48,689 bases of DNA from an uncultured Collinsella sp. (GTDB lineage: Bacteria; Actinomycetota; Coriobacteriia; Coriobacteriales; Coriobacteriaceae), in NCBI GenBank assembly GCA_902493985.1, contig CABURR010000008.1:1-48689 (forward strand), read 5' to 3'. Below the pieces are notes generated by a model, which searched no databases, had not been told where the DNA came from, and saw only the letters and a program-made list of their open reading frames with translations. Positions 35,055-43,270 of this stretch are shown in pieces (position 1 is the first letter of the stretch; the number at the start of each line of letters is the position of its first letter). A program made the position numbers and the translations under genes.

Positions 35055-35131
35055 GGCCCGTTCGTCTAGCGGTTTAGGACGCCGCCCTCTCAAGGCGGAG
35101 ATCACCAGTTCGAATCTGGTACGGGCTACCA
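35055..35131 (+). tRNA. tRNA-Glu (anticodon CUC)
   Basis: The 77-base sequence folds as a standard cloverleaf. The acceptor stem is GGCCCGT/ACGGGCT with a terminal G-U. The anticodon stem is CCGCC/GGCGG with loop CTCTCAA, giving anticodon CTC. The T arm is ACCAG-TTCGAAT-CTGGT. The discriminator A is followed by an encoded CCA at 35129-35131. It reads GAG codons, which are very frequent in these genes. Confidence 0.95.
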
Positions 35132-35142
35132 CGCATCTGATA

Positions 35143-35174
35143 CCCGGCCTTCCCATGGAAGGTCGGGTTTTTTA
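35143..35174 (+). terminator. Intrinsic terminator after tRNA-Glu
   Basis: CCCGGCCTTC and GAAGGTCGGG form a 10-bp stem with one G-U, followed by TTTTTTATTTT. The rest of the 354-base gap between the CCA enzyme and the flippase-like gene holds the tRNA unit and a TACAAT -10-like box at about 35245. Confidence 0.9.
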
Positions 35175-35281
35175 TTTTCAAACAACCGTCTGCAATTCCC
35201 GTTTGAACCAGAGCTTTGCGTTCTGCCTATGGCCCTTACGGGTACAATATCCAAGATATTTTGACTGTTAGAAGGAGTCTC

Positions 35282-36589
35282 ATGACGGAGTCCTCTCAGC
35301 ATACGTCTAAGCCCCAGGTCGAGGTTGAGGCCTCGGGCGGAGATGACAATAAGAGCGCACGCCGCGGCGCCATCTTTATCGGCGTCGTGCTGGTGGGTTA
35401 TATCGTCTATCTGGTGGTAACCGGGCAGATGGGGCAGTTCTGGGCCGCAATGTCGAGCGTCCAGGCGCCATGGCTCGTTGTCGCGTGTCTTTGCATGTTC
35501 ATGTATCTGTTCTTTGGCATTGTGGCCTATGCGATCGCCGTCTGGCTCGACCCATATTCACCCGTCGGCATCCGCGACCTGATTTCGGTCGAGGCGAGCG
35601 GCATCTTCTTTGGCAACCTCACACCTATGATGATGGGCTCGACTCCCGCCCAGATCTACCGCCTGACCAAGGCGGGCCAAAATGTCGGCGAGGCTGGCGC
35701 CACGCAGTTCACGCGCTTTATCGTGTATCAGTTTGGCCTCGTTGCCTGGGGCGCTATCCTACTGCTTGCTCGCATGCCGTTTTTTGCCGAGCGCTATGGC
35801 GACATGACGCTGCTGTGTGTCTTTAGCTTTGGTGGGCACTGCTGCATCTTGCTGGGCATCTTCGCCGTCGCGCTCATGCCTAAGACCGTCACGCGCGTCG
35901 CCCATTGCATCATCAATTGGCTCGAGCGCATTGGTGTCTCGGCCACTAAGATCGAGGGTTGGCGCACGTTTGTCGATGGCGAGATCTACTCCTTCTCTGA
36001 GAAGTTCAAGCTTTCGGCTGGCCACTTTTCGTCCATGCTGCTCACGGTGGTCATCACCATGCTGCAGCTCGCGTTTTTCTACCTCGTGCCGTATTTCCTG
36101 ATGCTTGCCTTTGGCCACCATGAGGTCGACTTTTTCTCGGTCATGGCCGCGAGCGCCTTTGTCCAGCTGTTGAGCTCTGCGGTCCCCCTGCCCGGTGGAA
36201 CTGGTGGCGCTGAGGGCGGCTTTGCATTGTTCTTGGGTCATTTCTTTGGGTCGGCTTCGACCGCTGGCTATCTGCTGTGGCGCCTCATTACGTTTATTGC
36301 GCCGACCATTTTGGCTGCGCCCCTGCTGGGCCTTAAGAGCGCCCACAACGAGAGCATCCATGCGCGCTGGGATCGCGTGATGCGCAAGCTCGGCCGCACG
36401 CCTCAGACGCCCTCTGCGCCCACTAAGCCTCACCCCGCGAATGCTGTTACCGTTGATCCCAAGAAGCAGGCTCAGAAGGCTTCTGGGACCGCTAAGCCGG
36501 CTCATAAAGCCTATGTGCGCCAGACAGGCGATGGTATTCGCGTATCTCCGTCGGTACTCAATAAGAAGAAGCACCCTAAGTCGCAGTAG
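35282..36589 (+). CDS. Flippase-like membrane protein (LPG synthase TM domain family)
   Basis: The 435-residue polytopic protein resembles the lysylphosphatidylglycerol synthase transmembrane region family (UPF0104-like). Some members act as lipid flippases or lipid-linked transferases. About seven to eight membrane segments lie between residues 25 and 360. SVEASGIFFGNLTPMMMGSTPAQIYRL and SAVPLPGGTGGAEGGFALFLG are the conserved blocks. The C-terminal 80 residues are a Lys/Pro/Ala-rich cytoplasmic tail. There is no catalytic aminoacyl-transferase domain. The ATG at 35282 follows GAAGGAG. The lipid substrate is unknown. Confidence 0.82.
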   Translation: MTESSQHTSKPQVEVEASGGDDNKSARRGAIFIGVVLVGYIVYLVVTGQMGQFWAAMSSVQAPWLVVACLCMFMYLFFGIVAYAIAVWLDPYSPVGIRDLISVEASGIFFGNLTPMMMGSTPAQIYRLTKAGQNVGEAGATQFTRFIVYQFGLVAWGAILLLARMPFFAERYGDMTLLCVFSFGGHCCILLGIFAVALMPKTVTRVAHCIINWLERIGVSATKIEGWRTFVDGEIYSFSEKFKLSAGHFSSMLLTVVITMLQLAFFYLVPYFLMLAFGHHEVDFFSVMAASAFVQLLSSAVPLPGGTGGAEGGFALFLGHFFGSASTAGYLLWRLITFIAPTILAAPLLGLKSAHNESIHARWDRVMRKLGRTPQTPSAPTKPHPANAVTVDPKKQAQKASGTAKPAHKAYVRQTGDGIRVSPSVLNKKKHPKSQ

Positions 36590-36638
36590 GACAGTCGTGC
36601 GTTCTTCATGATGCGGGGCATATTTGTGCTGTATGGGG

Positions 36639-36662
36639 GATAATCCTCTTACGTAGATTATC
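36639..36662. promoter_or_regulatory. Inverted repeat before the TetR-type gene, candidate operator
   Basis: GATAATC (36639-36645) and GATTATC (36656-36662) are perfect inverted 7-mers spaced by 10 bases, about 45 bases before the TetR-type start. The left half also looks like a -10 box (GATAAT). Self-repression by the encoded regulator is plausible. Confidence 0.45.
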
Positions 36663-36705
36663 TCTCATCTGTTGATGAATGCTCGCATATCGAAGGGACA
36701 CGCCC

Positions 36706-37317
36706 ATGGCAACCAGCAAACCGCGTCTTGATCGTCGCATCGTTCGCAGCCGTAATGCCATCCTTTCCGCTTTCGAGCGCCTGCTCATGGAAAAGCCGCT
36801 GGCAGACATTACGGTGAGTGCCATCGCGCGCGAGGCCAATGTCGACCGCAAGACCTTTTACGTTCACTTTGGTACGGTTGACGGCCTGCTCGATGCCATT
36901 GCCGTCGATGTGGTGGAGATGATTGTCGACTCGGTCGAGAAAACGCTTGCTTCCATGGACGGCGACACCAACGAGCGCGCTCTGGGCGCGGCGGCGACCT
37001 TCTTTAAAACCGTTAACGAGGCACTGTGTAACAACTTGGTGCTCAATCGTCAGCTGATCGAGAACATTCCGCTCGATGATTTTATGGCTCGTCTTCGTTC
37101 GCCGCTCGAACACGAGATTGCCGAGCGCGATCTGCTGCCACAAGGTCTCAAGGACGAGATGTTCGATTACTATCTGGCGTTTTTGCTGTCGGGTATCATC
37201 GGCATCTATCGCACGTGGGCACTGTCTGACGGATCGGTTCCTATCGAGCGCGTCTCTGAGGTCGCCAACGATCTGACTCTCAACGGCCTGTCGAGTCTGG
37301 AATCTCGCTTGGACTAG
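36706..37317 (+). CDS. TetR-family transcriptional regulator
   Basis: The 203-residue protein has an N-terminal TetR-type HTH: AFERLLMEKPLADITVSAIA followed by REANVDRKTFYVHFG. Its C-terminal ligand domain resembles the TetR_C group of DhaS-type regulators (YYLAFLLSGIIGIYRTWAL). The ATG at 36706 follows GAAGGGA. It is the last gene before the transposase relic and the change in base composition. No divergent partner gene is present, so its target may be itself or the upstream membrane protein gene. Confidence 0.88.
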   Translation: MATSKPRLDRRIVRSRNAILSAFERLLMEKPLADITVSAIAREANVDRKTFYVHFGTVDGLLDAIAVDVVEMIVDSVEKTLASMDGDTNERALGAAATFFKTVNEALCNNLVLNRQLIENIPLDDFMARLRSPLEHEIAERDLLPQGLKDEMFDYYLAFLLSGIIGIYRTWALSDGSVPIERVSEVANDLTLNGLSSLESRLD

Positions 37318-37319
37318 GC

Positions 37320-37412
37320 CTAGTTGGGCTCGTCGGCGTGGAAATTCTTGTTCACGAGGTTCTCCGGCGCCTTGTAGACCTCGCCGGCGTAGGAGCTGTA
37401 GCCTGAGGATCC
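37320..37412 (-). mobile_element. Relic of an IS3-family transposase (orfB fragment)
   Basis: On the - strand, 30 codons from 37412 down to the TAG at 37322-37320 read through YSSYAGEV and APENLVNKNFHADEPN. In IS3/IS150-type transposases a closely similar stretch lies just before the DDE domain and continues with (N/Q)xxWxTDxTEF. Here it stops at TAG, and a TAA lies immediately upstream in frame, so only this fragment survives. It sits exactly between the core-style TetR gene and the GC-richer cobalamin region, marking a probable insertion boundary. Confidence 0.7.
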
Positions 37413-37438
37413 TTAAAATAAAGTCCAGTTTATCCTTC

Positions 37439-38746
37439 TCACTCTAATTGGGAATCCTCCGATGCGCCTTCGCACGCTCGCACGACCTCGATACCATGCG
37501 AGCGTGCGAACTCGACGAGCTCTGCGTTGCGGGCGTTTATGGTGCCGAAGGCGGCGGGGCACACGATAAGACGCGCGCAGTGGACGAGGAGCTCTTTGGC
37601 GCGGGCTATGGTTTTATCCCCGATCGGCTCGAAGGCGCGCTCGGCCACGCATTCCGTCGCCAGGTCGCGCGCGAGCTCGCAGTCGATGTCCCCTTCGTGC
37701 AGAACGCCCGCGTAGAACGCCTTGCCCTGCCGGATGAGCTGGCGAAACACAGCCGACCCCGTACCTGCGCCGGCGATGACGAACGTGTGCGCATCACCGT
37801 GTGGGCGCCCAATTTCCACGCTGCCGAAGCGCTCGTTGAAGGTGCCATGCTGAAGGCCGTAGAGCTCGCCAATTGTCTCGCGCGTGAATATGTCCTCGGG
37901 TGCGCCGGCGCGAAAGACCCGGCCGTCCTTCACGCAAATCACCTTGTCGGCGCTTTTCTGTGCGAGCTCGAGTTCGTGGATGGACATGATGACAGCCACA
38001 TTCCGCGATTTCGCAAGGTGGCGAAGTATTCGCAGCAGGTCGATCTGGTAGCGGATATCGAGATACGACGTGGGCTCGTCGAGCACGAGCACACGCGGAT
38101 CCTGCGCGATGGCGCGTGCGAGCATGACGCGCTGGCGTTGCCCATCGCTTATCTGCATGAAGTCGCGCTCGGCGAGCTCTTCCACATGTGCGGTTTTCAT
38201 GGCCTCATCGACCCGACTATGGTCGTCGGGCGAGAGTGTGCCCAGGCGCCCGGTGTAGGGATGCCTTCCCGCCTCTACGATATCGCGGCAGGTGAGGAGC
38301 TCGGTCCGGGGGCGATCCGTCAGCATAACGGCAAGGTTCCTTGCGAACTCCGCCGTCTTCCATCGGGAAATCTCCCGCCCGTCGAGCTCGACCGCGCCGG
38401 CAAGCGGTGCAAGATGGAGTGTGATGGTTTTCAAGATGGTCGACTTGCCCGAGCCGTTCGGCCCGATGAGCGCCACGACGTCGCCCGCGCGAACCTCCAG
38501 ATCGACGCCTTCGACTACGACCTTCTTGTCGTAGCCCGCCGTCAGGTCGCTTATGCGGAAAAGCGGCGCTCCGTCAGCCTGCGTTTCGACCGGGGTTTCG
38601 AGGTTCGACTCCGCTCGGAGGAGGCGTTCCGCGCGCAGTTCCGCACGAGCCGAAAGTGCCTTCTGGCGCTTTCGTGCGAGCTTTGGACTGTCTAAGCATG
38701 GAATGTCCCCTCCGAGCGTTTTGGGCTGCGGCACGAATTTCCCCAT
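37439..38746 (-). CDS. ABC transporter ATPase, BtuD/FecE type with C-terminal extension
   Basis: This ATPase powers the importer encoded by the two upstream genes. The 435-residue protein has an N-terminal low-complexity stretch (1-60), then the nucleotide-binding domain with Walker A GPNGSGKST, the signature ISDGQRQRVMLARAIAQDPR (a variant of LSGGQ) and Walker B VLVLDEPTSYLD. After about residue 280 there is an extra domain: FVIAGAGTGSAVFRQLIRQG, AGVLHEGDIDCELA and CPAAFGTINARNAEL. As I recall, BtuD-type ATPases of haloarchaea and some clostridia carry a similar tail, which favours a corrinoid substrate. Its ATG directly follows the permease stop. Confidence 0.85.
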   Translation of the reverse strand: MGKFVPQPKTLGGDIPCLDSPKLARKRQKALSARAELRAERLLRAESNLETPVETQADGAPLFRISDLTAGYDKKVVVEGVDLEVRAGDVVALIGPNGSGKSTILKTITLHLAPLAGAVELDGREISRWKTAEFARNLAVMLTDRPRTELLTCRDIVEAGRHPYTGRLGTLSPDDHSRVDEAMKTAHVEELAERDFMQISDGQRQRVMLARAIAQDPRVLVLDEPTSYLDIRYQIDLLRILRHLAKSRNVAVIMSIHELELAQKSADKVICVKDGRVFRAGAPEDIFTRETIGELYGLQHGTFNERFGSVEIGRPHGDAHTFVIAGAGTGSAVFRQLIRQGKAFYAGVLHEGDIDCELARDLATECVAERAFEPIGDKTIARAKELLVHCARLIVCPAAFGTINARNAELVEFARSHGIEVVRACEGASEDSQLE

Positions 38747-39787
38747 CTACCTCACCCGCTTCTTCAACATGAGCGCGATAACCACCGGCGCGCCGAAGAT
38801 GGCGGTGACGGCGCTGATGGAAAGCTCGACGGGGGAGAACAGCGTGCGCGCGATCAAATCGCAGCCCGCGCAGAAGATGGCGCCTCCCAAGAAGCACGCA
38901 GGAATCACGCGGATGGGCTTCGATGACTTCAGCGCCGACTTAACGAGATGCGGAACCGCGATGCCTACGAACGACACCGGACCAGCGAACGCGGTCACGC
39001 AGGCGGAGAGCATGCTCGCTAGAAGGACGAGCACCACGCAGAAGCGTGCGACGTTCACGCCGACGCTTTTTGCGTAGGCTTCTCCCAGCTGGAAGGCGGA
39101 AAGGGGCTTCGATATCGCGAATACGCATGCGCTCACGGTGATCACCACGACCGCGATGACCGCGACGTCGTCCCAGCTCGAACCCGAGAAGCTACCCAAA
39201 GACCAGTTGTGCAGGTTCACGATGGACTGGTCGTCGGCGAAGGCGATGAGGAAGTTCGTCGCCGCCGAGCAGATGTATCCCACCATGACGCCCGCCACGA
39301 TGAGCATGGCCATGGAACTTATGCGCCGTGCGATGAGGAGCACGAAGCCGATGGTGATAAGCGAGCCCAGAAACGCTGCGGCCACCATGGCCGGCGAGGA
39401 CATGGCCTGGTTCGCGCCCAGAAGCACGATCATCGTAAGCGCGACGACGAACTTTGCGCCCGAGGAGACGCCCAAGATGAACGGGTCGGCGATGGGGTTG
39501 TTGAAAAACGTCTGCAGCAGGAACCCGGAGAGCGAAAGTGCCCCGCCGAGAAGCACGGCTGAAAGCACGCGCGGCAGGCGAATCTCCCAGATGACTTGGC
39601 TTTCCATGGAATTGGCCGCGCCGCCCGAAAGGATGCCGGGGATGTGGTCTGCGGGCACGAGCACGCTCCCGATGCACAGGTTGGCCCCGACGAGCACGAT
39701 GAGGACAACAGCGAGCAGCGCCGTCACGACGCGACACCGCGCGGCGCGCCCCGATTCGTCGTATGTCATGGAAAGCCGGCTTCTCAT
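38747..39787 (-). CDS. FecCD/BtuC-type ABC transporter permease
   Basis: This is the membrane subunit of a siderophore/heme/cobalamin-class importer. The 346-residue protein has about nine to ten membrane segments and the family motifs IRLPRVLSAVLLGGALSLSG, NPIADPFILGVSSGA and FVGIAVPHLVK. I chose the ATG at 39787, four bases after the stop of the binding-protein gene. A TTG at 39799 overlaps that stop and is possible. Substrate class is inferred from the riboswitch and the neighbouring cobalamin genes. Confidence 0.9.
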   Translation of the reverse strand: MRSRLSMTYDESGRAARCRVVTALLAVVLIVLVGANLCIGSVLVPADHIPGILSGGAANSMESQVIWEIRLPRVLSAVLLGGALSLSGFLLQTFFNNPIADPFILGVSSGAKFVVALTMIVLLGANQAMSSPAMVAAAFLGSLITIGFVLLIARRISSMAMLIVAGVMVGYICSAATNFLIAFADDQSIVNLHNWSLGSFSGSSWDDVAVIAVVVITVSACVFAISKPLSAFQLGEAYAKSVGVNVARFCVVLVLLASMLSACVTAFAGPVSFVGIAVPHLVKSALKSSKPIRVIPACFLGGAIFCAGCDLIARTLFSPVELSISAVTAIFGAPVVIALMLKKRVR

Positions 39788-39791
39788 GACG

Positions 39792-41363
39792 CTAGCCAAG
39801 CTTCCTCAGATAATGGAAGTCGCTCGCGTCATCGCCGGTGAACGCCCCGTGCAGCTCGTCGATAATGTCGGCGGTAGAAGTCATCTGCTGGTACATGTCG
39901 GCGCTTGTGACCCAGACGTTGCCGTTCTTCACGGCTTTGAACTGCGACAATAGCGCGTTTTTGCCTACGAAGTCTTTCAAGGTGGCAACCGATTCGTCGA
40001 TGGTGCCGTTGTAGACGATGATGTCGGCATCCTTCGCCGTCGCGTAGAAGCGCTCCATTTCGAGCGTTACTGACGAACCTGACGTCGACGCCGTCTGCGC
40101 GTCATCGAGTGCGTAGCTGCCGCCTGCAAGCTCGATCATCTGCGCCACGTAGTCGCCCGCCCGCCGCGTGACGGCGGCCCCGTTCGAGTTAATGTAGAAA
40201 TACGCCACGGTTTTACCTGACGACGCGAGCCCCGACGTTTGCTCGACGCGGGCCTTCTGCTCGTTGAACAGGTGCGCGGCCTCGTCTTCCTTGTCGAACA
40301 GGACGCCGAAAAGCTTAATCCACTCGAGGCGCCCGAGTGCTTCGGGCTCGCTCGACGACTGTTCGGTGAGCACGACGAGCCCGAGCTTCTGCAGCTTTTC
40401 CTTCACATCGGGCGTGTGGTTGATCATGGTGTTCTCGATGGCGAGCGTGCAGCCCGAGGCCGATATTCGCTCGTAGTCGGGCGCGCTGTACTTGCCGCCG
40501 TATGCGATCGCCCCACTTTCGAGCGCGCTTTTGAAGCCCGCGACCGAGCAATCGTTAGCCTTCGTGCCCGACATGATGATATTGTCGTTTGCATCGAGCG
40601 CGTCGACCAGACACATCGTCGCCGACGACACGAGGTACACCTTGTCGGCGGGGCGCCTTATGACCGCGATGTCGGAGCTCAACCCATCAGGTACCTTCGC
40701 ATCTTGCGGCACCACGAGGAAGCGCTCCCCGTTCGAAACGCAGATAAGCCGCAGGCCGCCTTCGAACTCGTCGACAGTGAAGTGCTTGGCGTATTCAAGC
40801 TGAAGCGCCCCCGTCGGCTCCCAGCCGCAGCCCAAATCGGCGTTGTGGAAGTCAGTCGCGGCGCTTGAAGCCGTTCCCGCAGGGGAGCCGCCGCTTGCAT
40901 CGTCGCCCGTTTTCTCCTTCATGGTGGATGAGTCGAAATGGAGCGTGTAGTCGATGGTGTGCGGCGTCGACATGGCGACGGTCTCGGCCGACACGGCGAT
41001 GTCCTCGTCGAGCGTGACGGGTATCTCGAATGTGGACTTGCCGCCGTCGTTTACGGGCGCGTAGTCCACGCCGTCGACGGTCATCTTGTCGTAGTTCGAA
41101 CTCGACCAGGTGATGGTCGCGGTGTAGGTGTCGCCATCCTTCACAATTGTGGTGGGTGAGGCGATGCTTGCGCGCCCTGACCCGCCGGAGAGCGAGACGC
41201 TCACAGTGTATTCCTGAGAGCCTGCCGTGCCACCGGTCGCGTTCGGGCTCGCACTGCACCCCGCGAAGGGAAGCGCGAGCAGGGCGACGAGAACGCAGGC
41301 GATCGCGCGCACCGCGATGCTGCGACGCTTCCTGCTTTCCCCCTTGGGAAGAATCGACCGCAT
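39792..41363 (-). CDS. Substrate-binding lipoprotein with N-terminal NEAT-like domain
   Basis: The 523-residue exported lipoprotein has a signal peptide ending in the lipobox FAGC. An N-terminal beta-rich domain (about 45-150) carries YTATITWSSSNYDKMTVDG and TFEIPVTLDEDIAVSAET, which recalls iron-transport-associated (NEAT-like) domains. A class III periplasmic-binding-protein fold follows, with EALGRLEWIKLFGVLF and VWVTSADMYQQM. It would capture the ligand and deliver it to the BtuC-like permease. The separate lipoprotein encoded upstream seems to have a related beta domain. The start follows that gene's stop by four bases. Confidence 0.82.
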   Translation of the reverse strand: MRSILPKGESRKRRSIAVRAIACVLVALLALPFAGCSASPNATGGTAGSQEYTVSVSLSGGSGRASIASPTTIVKDGDTYTATITWSSSNYDKMTVDGVDYAPVNDGGKSTFEIPVTLDEDIAVSAETVAMSTPHTIDYTLHFDSSTMKEKTGDDASGGSPAGTASSAATDFHNADLGCGWEPTGALQLEYAKHFTVDEFEGGLRLICVSNGERFLVVPQDAKVPDGLSSDIAVIRRPADKVYLVSSATMCLVDALDANDNIIMSGTKANDCSVAGFKSALESGAIAYGGKYSAPDYERISASGCTLAIENTMINHTPDVKEKLQKLGLVVLTEQSSSEPEALGRLEWIKLFGVLFDKEDEAAHLFNEQKARVEQTSGLASSGKTVAYFYINSNGAAVTRRAGDYVAQMIELAGGSYALDDAQTASTSGSSVTLEMERFYATAKDADIIVYNGTIDESVATLKDFVGKNALLSQFKAVKNGNVWVTSADMYQQMTSTADIIDELHGAFTGDDASDFHYLRKLG

Positions 41364-41367
41364 GACG

Positions 41368-41901
41368 TTACTTCAGTGCGTCGGCGCGCAGATCGACGCC
41401 GGCGGATTCGAACACGAGCGTGCGGTCGTACCACTGCTCTTTTCTAATACTCCACGCGGCGCAGGCGGTGTCCTCGTCGAGCGCTTCAACGGGCACGTCG
41501 TAGGTGTACTTGCCTTCCGCGTTTTCCACATAGGGGATGAAGTCGGCCTCGCTCGCGGCGACAGCCTCGTCGCCCGTGCCCATGAAGAGCTTGCCGTAGC
41601 CCGTGCCGGAAAGCGTCATCACGCAGTGCATGGAGCCGTTTTCCACGATGAGCTGGGCGTCCACAATCCTGAACATGTTCGAGCTGGAATCTACGGTGAT
41701 CGGATAGGTGCCGTCGGCCACCTTGTCGGCGGTGATGGGGGCAGCGCTTGCGCCCTCGGGCGCATCGGCCGCCTGTTCGGTCTTTTCCTGGGAATCGGCA
41801 TCGCTTGCCTTTGCGCTGTCGATTGAATTTCCACCGCAGCCGGCGAGCGAGAACGCGAAAAGCGCCGCCGACAGGGCGAAGGCGAGGGTTTTCTTCAACA
41901 T
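41368..41901 (-). CDS. Small lipoprotein with NEAT-like domain
   Basis: The 177-residue protein has a signal peptide with lipobox SLAGC, a Ser/Ala/Glu-rich spacer, and one beta-rich domain with DGTYPITVDSSSNMFRIVDA, GYGKLFMGTGDEA and YTYDVPVEALDEDTACAA. The last block aligns by eye with TFEIPVTLDEDIAVSAET of the binding protein encoded next, so both probably share a ligand-binding domain type. The ATG at 41901 follows AAAGGAACCCC. I do not recognise a named family with certainty. A surface role in holding heme, corrinoid or another tetrapyrrole is an inference. Confidence 0.7.
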   Translation of the reverse strand: MLKKTLAFALSAALFAFSLAGCGGNSIDSAKASDADSQEKTEQAADAPEGASAAPITADKVADGTYPITVDSSSNMFRIVDAQLIVENGSMHCVMTLSGTGYGKLFMGTGDEAVAASEADFIPYVENAEGKYTYDVPVEALDEDTACAAWSIRKEQWYDRTLVFESAGVDLRADALK

Positions 41902-41963
41902 GGAGGGGTTCCTTTCAATCGCTTCGACCGCCCGCGCCGTGCGGTGGGCGGGCGGGATGCGAA

Positions 41964-42010
41964 TGCAACGGGCATGCGCCGCCAGTCGGGGAAGGCGCAT
42001 GCCCGTTGCA
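41964..42010. repeat. Perfect 17-bp inverted repeat within the B12-regulated operon
   Basis: TGCAACGGGCATGCGCC (41964-41980) and its exact inverse (41994-42010) flank a 13-base spacer between the chelatase stop and the small lipoprotein start. No T-run follows on the - strand. It could stabilise the upstream mRNA or limit expression of the downstream genes. Confidence 0.8.
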
Positions 42011-42045
42011 CGGGGACGCGACCGGCGCCCCCGTGCGCGGCGAGT

Positions 42046-42972
42046 TTACAGCTTGGCGATGGCGTCGTCCACGTGCGAGACGTAGATGTCGTCGACCGCG
42101 ACGTTCTGTCCCAGACCCTGGAGCAGGCACGTCACTTCGAAGCCGGCGGCCACGAACTTTGCAGCCCAGCTGTCGGGGTCGGTCTCGTCTGCCATGTCGT
42201 TGTTCGCGTGGTCGCCCGCGACCACCATGAACGGCGCGAGCACGGCCTTCTTGTAGCCTGCGGCGCTCGCGGCGGCGATAACATCCTCGCAGGTCGGTTC
42301 AGCCTCGACGGTGCCGACGAAGAACTGCGTCAAGCCCTCGTTCTTAAACACTTCCTGCATCTTGGCATAGTCGGCGTTGGAATCGGCTTCGGTGCCGTGG
42401 CCCATGAGACACAGCGCCGTCTTGCCGTCGTCGAAGGACGCCATGTTCTCCTTAATGGCTGCGGCCACCTTCTTGTAGTCGTCGTCGGAGGTGAGCAGCG
42501 GGTCGCCGAGCGAGATTTTGTCGAACTTGTCGGCGTACTTGTCGAGCTCGTCTTTCACGTCGGTGTATTCCAGGCCACCCATGAGATGCGTCGGCTGCAC
42601 GACGATTTCCTTCACGCCGTCTTCCACGCAGCGGTCGAGCGCCTCGGTCATGTTGTCGATCGTGATGCCGTCGCGCTTCTTCAGCTTGTCGATGATGATC
42701 TGCGCGGTGAAGGCGCGGCGGATGTCGTAGTCCTGCCAGTACTTCTCGCGGATAGCGTCTTCGATGGCGCCGATGGTGATGTGGCGCGAGTCGTTGTAGC
42801 TCGTGCCGAAGCTCGTGACGAGGATGACCGGCTTCACGGCCTTCTCCTTTTTACTCGATTTCTCGGAACTCGCGGAGGTGTTGGAGCAGCCCGCGAGCGC
42901 GACTCCGGCGAGCGCGACGGCTCCGGTTGCTGCGGCGCCCATGAAGCCGCGGCGTGACATCTGGTCGGACAT
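42046..42972 (-). CDS. Exported CbiK-type chelatase lipoprotein
   Basis: CbiK inserts cobalt into sirohydrochlorin in the anaerobic cobalamin pathway. This 308-residue version carries a twin-arginine signal (SRRGFMG) with lipobox LAGC (C29), so it should be anchored outside the membrane. The chelatase residues are kept: H129 in QPTHLMGG, GHG at 191-193, E223/E225 in TVEAEP and H255 in VAGDHANNDM. Exported CbiK forms are known from Desulfovibrio (CbiK-P) and, as heme-linked IhtB, from Porphyromonas. Heading an ABC importer operon, it may load or unload metal from an extracellular tetrapyrrole. The ATG at 42972 follows GAGGAAAGGA. Confidence 0.87.
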   Translation of the reverse strand: MSDQMSRRGFMGAAATGAVALAGVALAGCSNTSASSEKSSKKEKAVKPVILVTSFGTSYNDSRHITIGAIEDAIREKYWQDYDIRRAFTAQIIIDKLKKRDGITIDNMTEALDRCVEDGVKEIVVQPTHLMGGLEYTDVKDELDKYADKFDKISLGDPLLTSDDDYKKVAAAIKENMASFDDGKTALCLMGHGTEADSNADYAKMQEVFKNEGLTQFFVGTVEAEPTCEDVIAAASAAGYKKAVLAPFMVVAGDHANNDMADETDPDSWAAKFVAAGFEVTCLLQGLGQNVAVDDIYVSHVDDAIAKL

Positions 42973-43089
42973 GGTTTTTCCTTTCCTCGGTTTGCCGGTC
43001 CCCCGGCGACAGTTGCTTGTCGGCACAAGCGAAAGAAAAGCGCACCCCTCGGGGTTCACAAGGAGCTAACGCCACGGCGATGCCGTGAG

Positions 43090-43215
43090 GAAAAGGCGAA
43101 GCAGTCTGGCTTTGGGCGCGAGGCGGTTCGCCCGCGCGTCCTATACAGTAATGTCCCTTGCCCAGGATTCCCACCTGGTTCCCTCCGCAAGCCAGCGCGG
43201 GCTGTGCGGGCGCCG
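43090..43215 (-). promoter_or_regulatory. Cobalamin riboswitch of the leftward operon
   Basis: On the - strand the leader contains GAGGGAACCAGGTGGGAATC, then CCTGGGC, GGGACATTACTGTATAG, and a later GCCAGACTGC. These correspond in order and spacing to the conserved aptamer elements of cobalamin riboswitches, including the GGTG-AAATCC-like core and the ACTGT element. The B12 box is shortened relative to the classical GCCAGGAGACC form. A CACGGC/GCCGTG hairpin and an ACCCC/GGGGT hairpin lie between the aptamer and the chelatase start and may form the expression platform. Confidence 0.85.
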
Positions 43216-43270
43216 CGCCGGTCATTTCCTTTTATCCGATTGTCATATGCTCGTTGCCGAATCTTTTACT

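Noticed and set aside
35055..35131. tRNA-Glu as the attachment site of an integrated element
   Set aside because: There is no integrase nearby and no repeat of the tRNA 3' end downstream in the window. The composition change begins at about 37320, not at the tRNA.
37448..38695. A 415-codon open frame on the + strand opposite the ABC ATPase
   Set aside because: The - strand frame has Walker A, signature and Walker B. The + strand product shows no recognisable motif.
41944..42957. A 337-codon open frame on the + strand opposite the chelatase
   Set aside because: The - strand encodes a clear CbiK with signal peptide. The + frame is a shadow.
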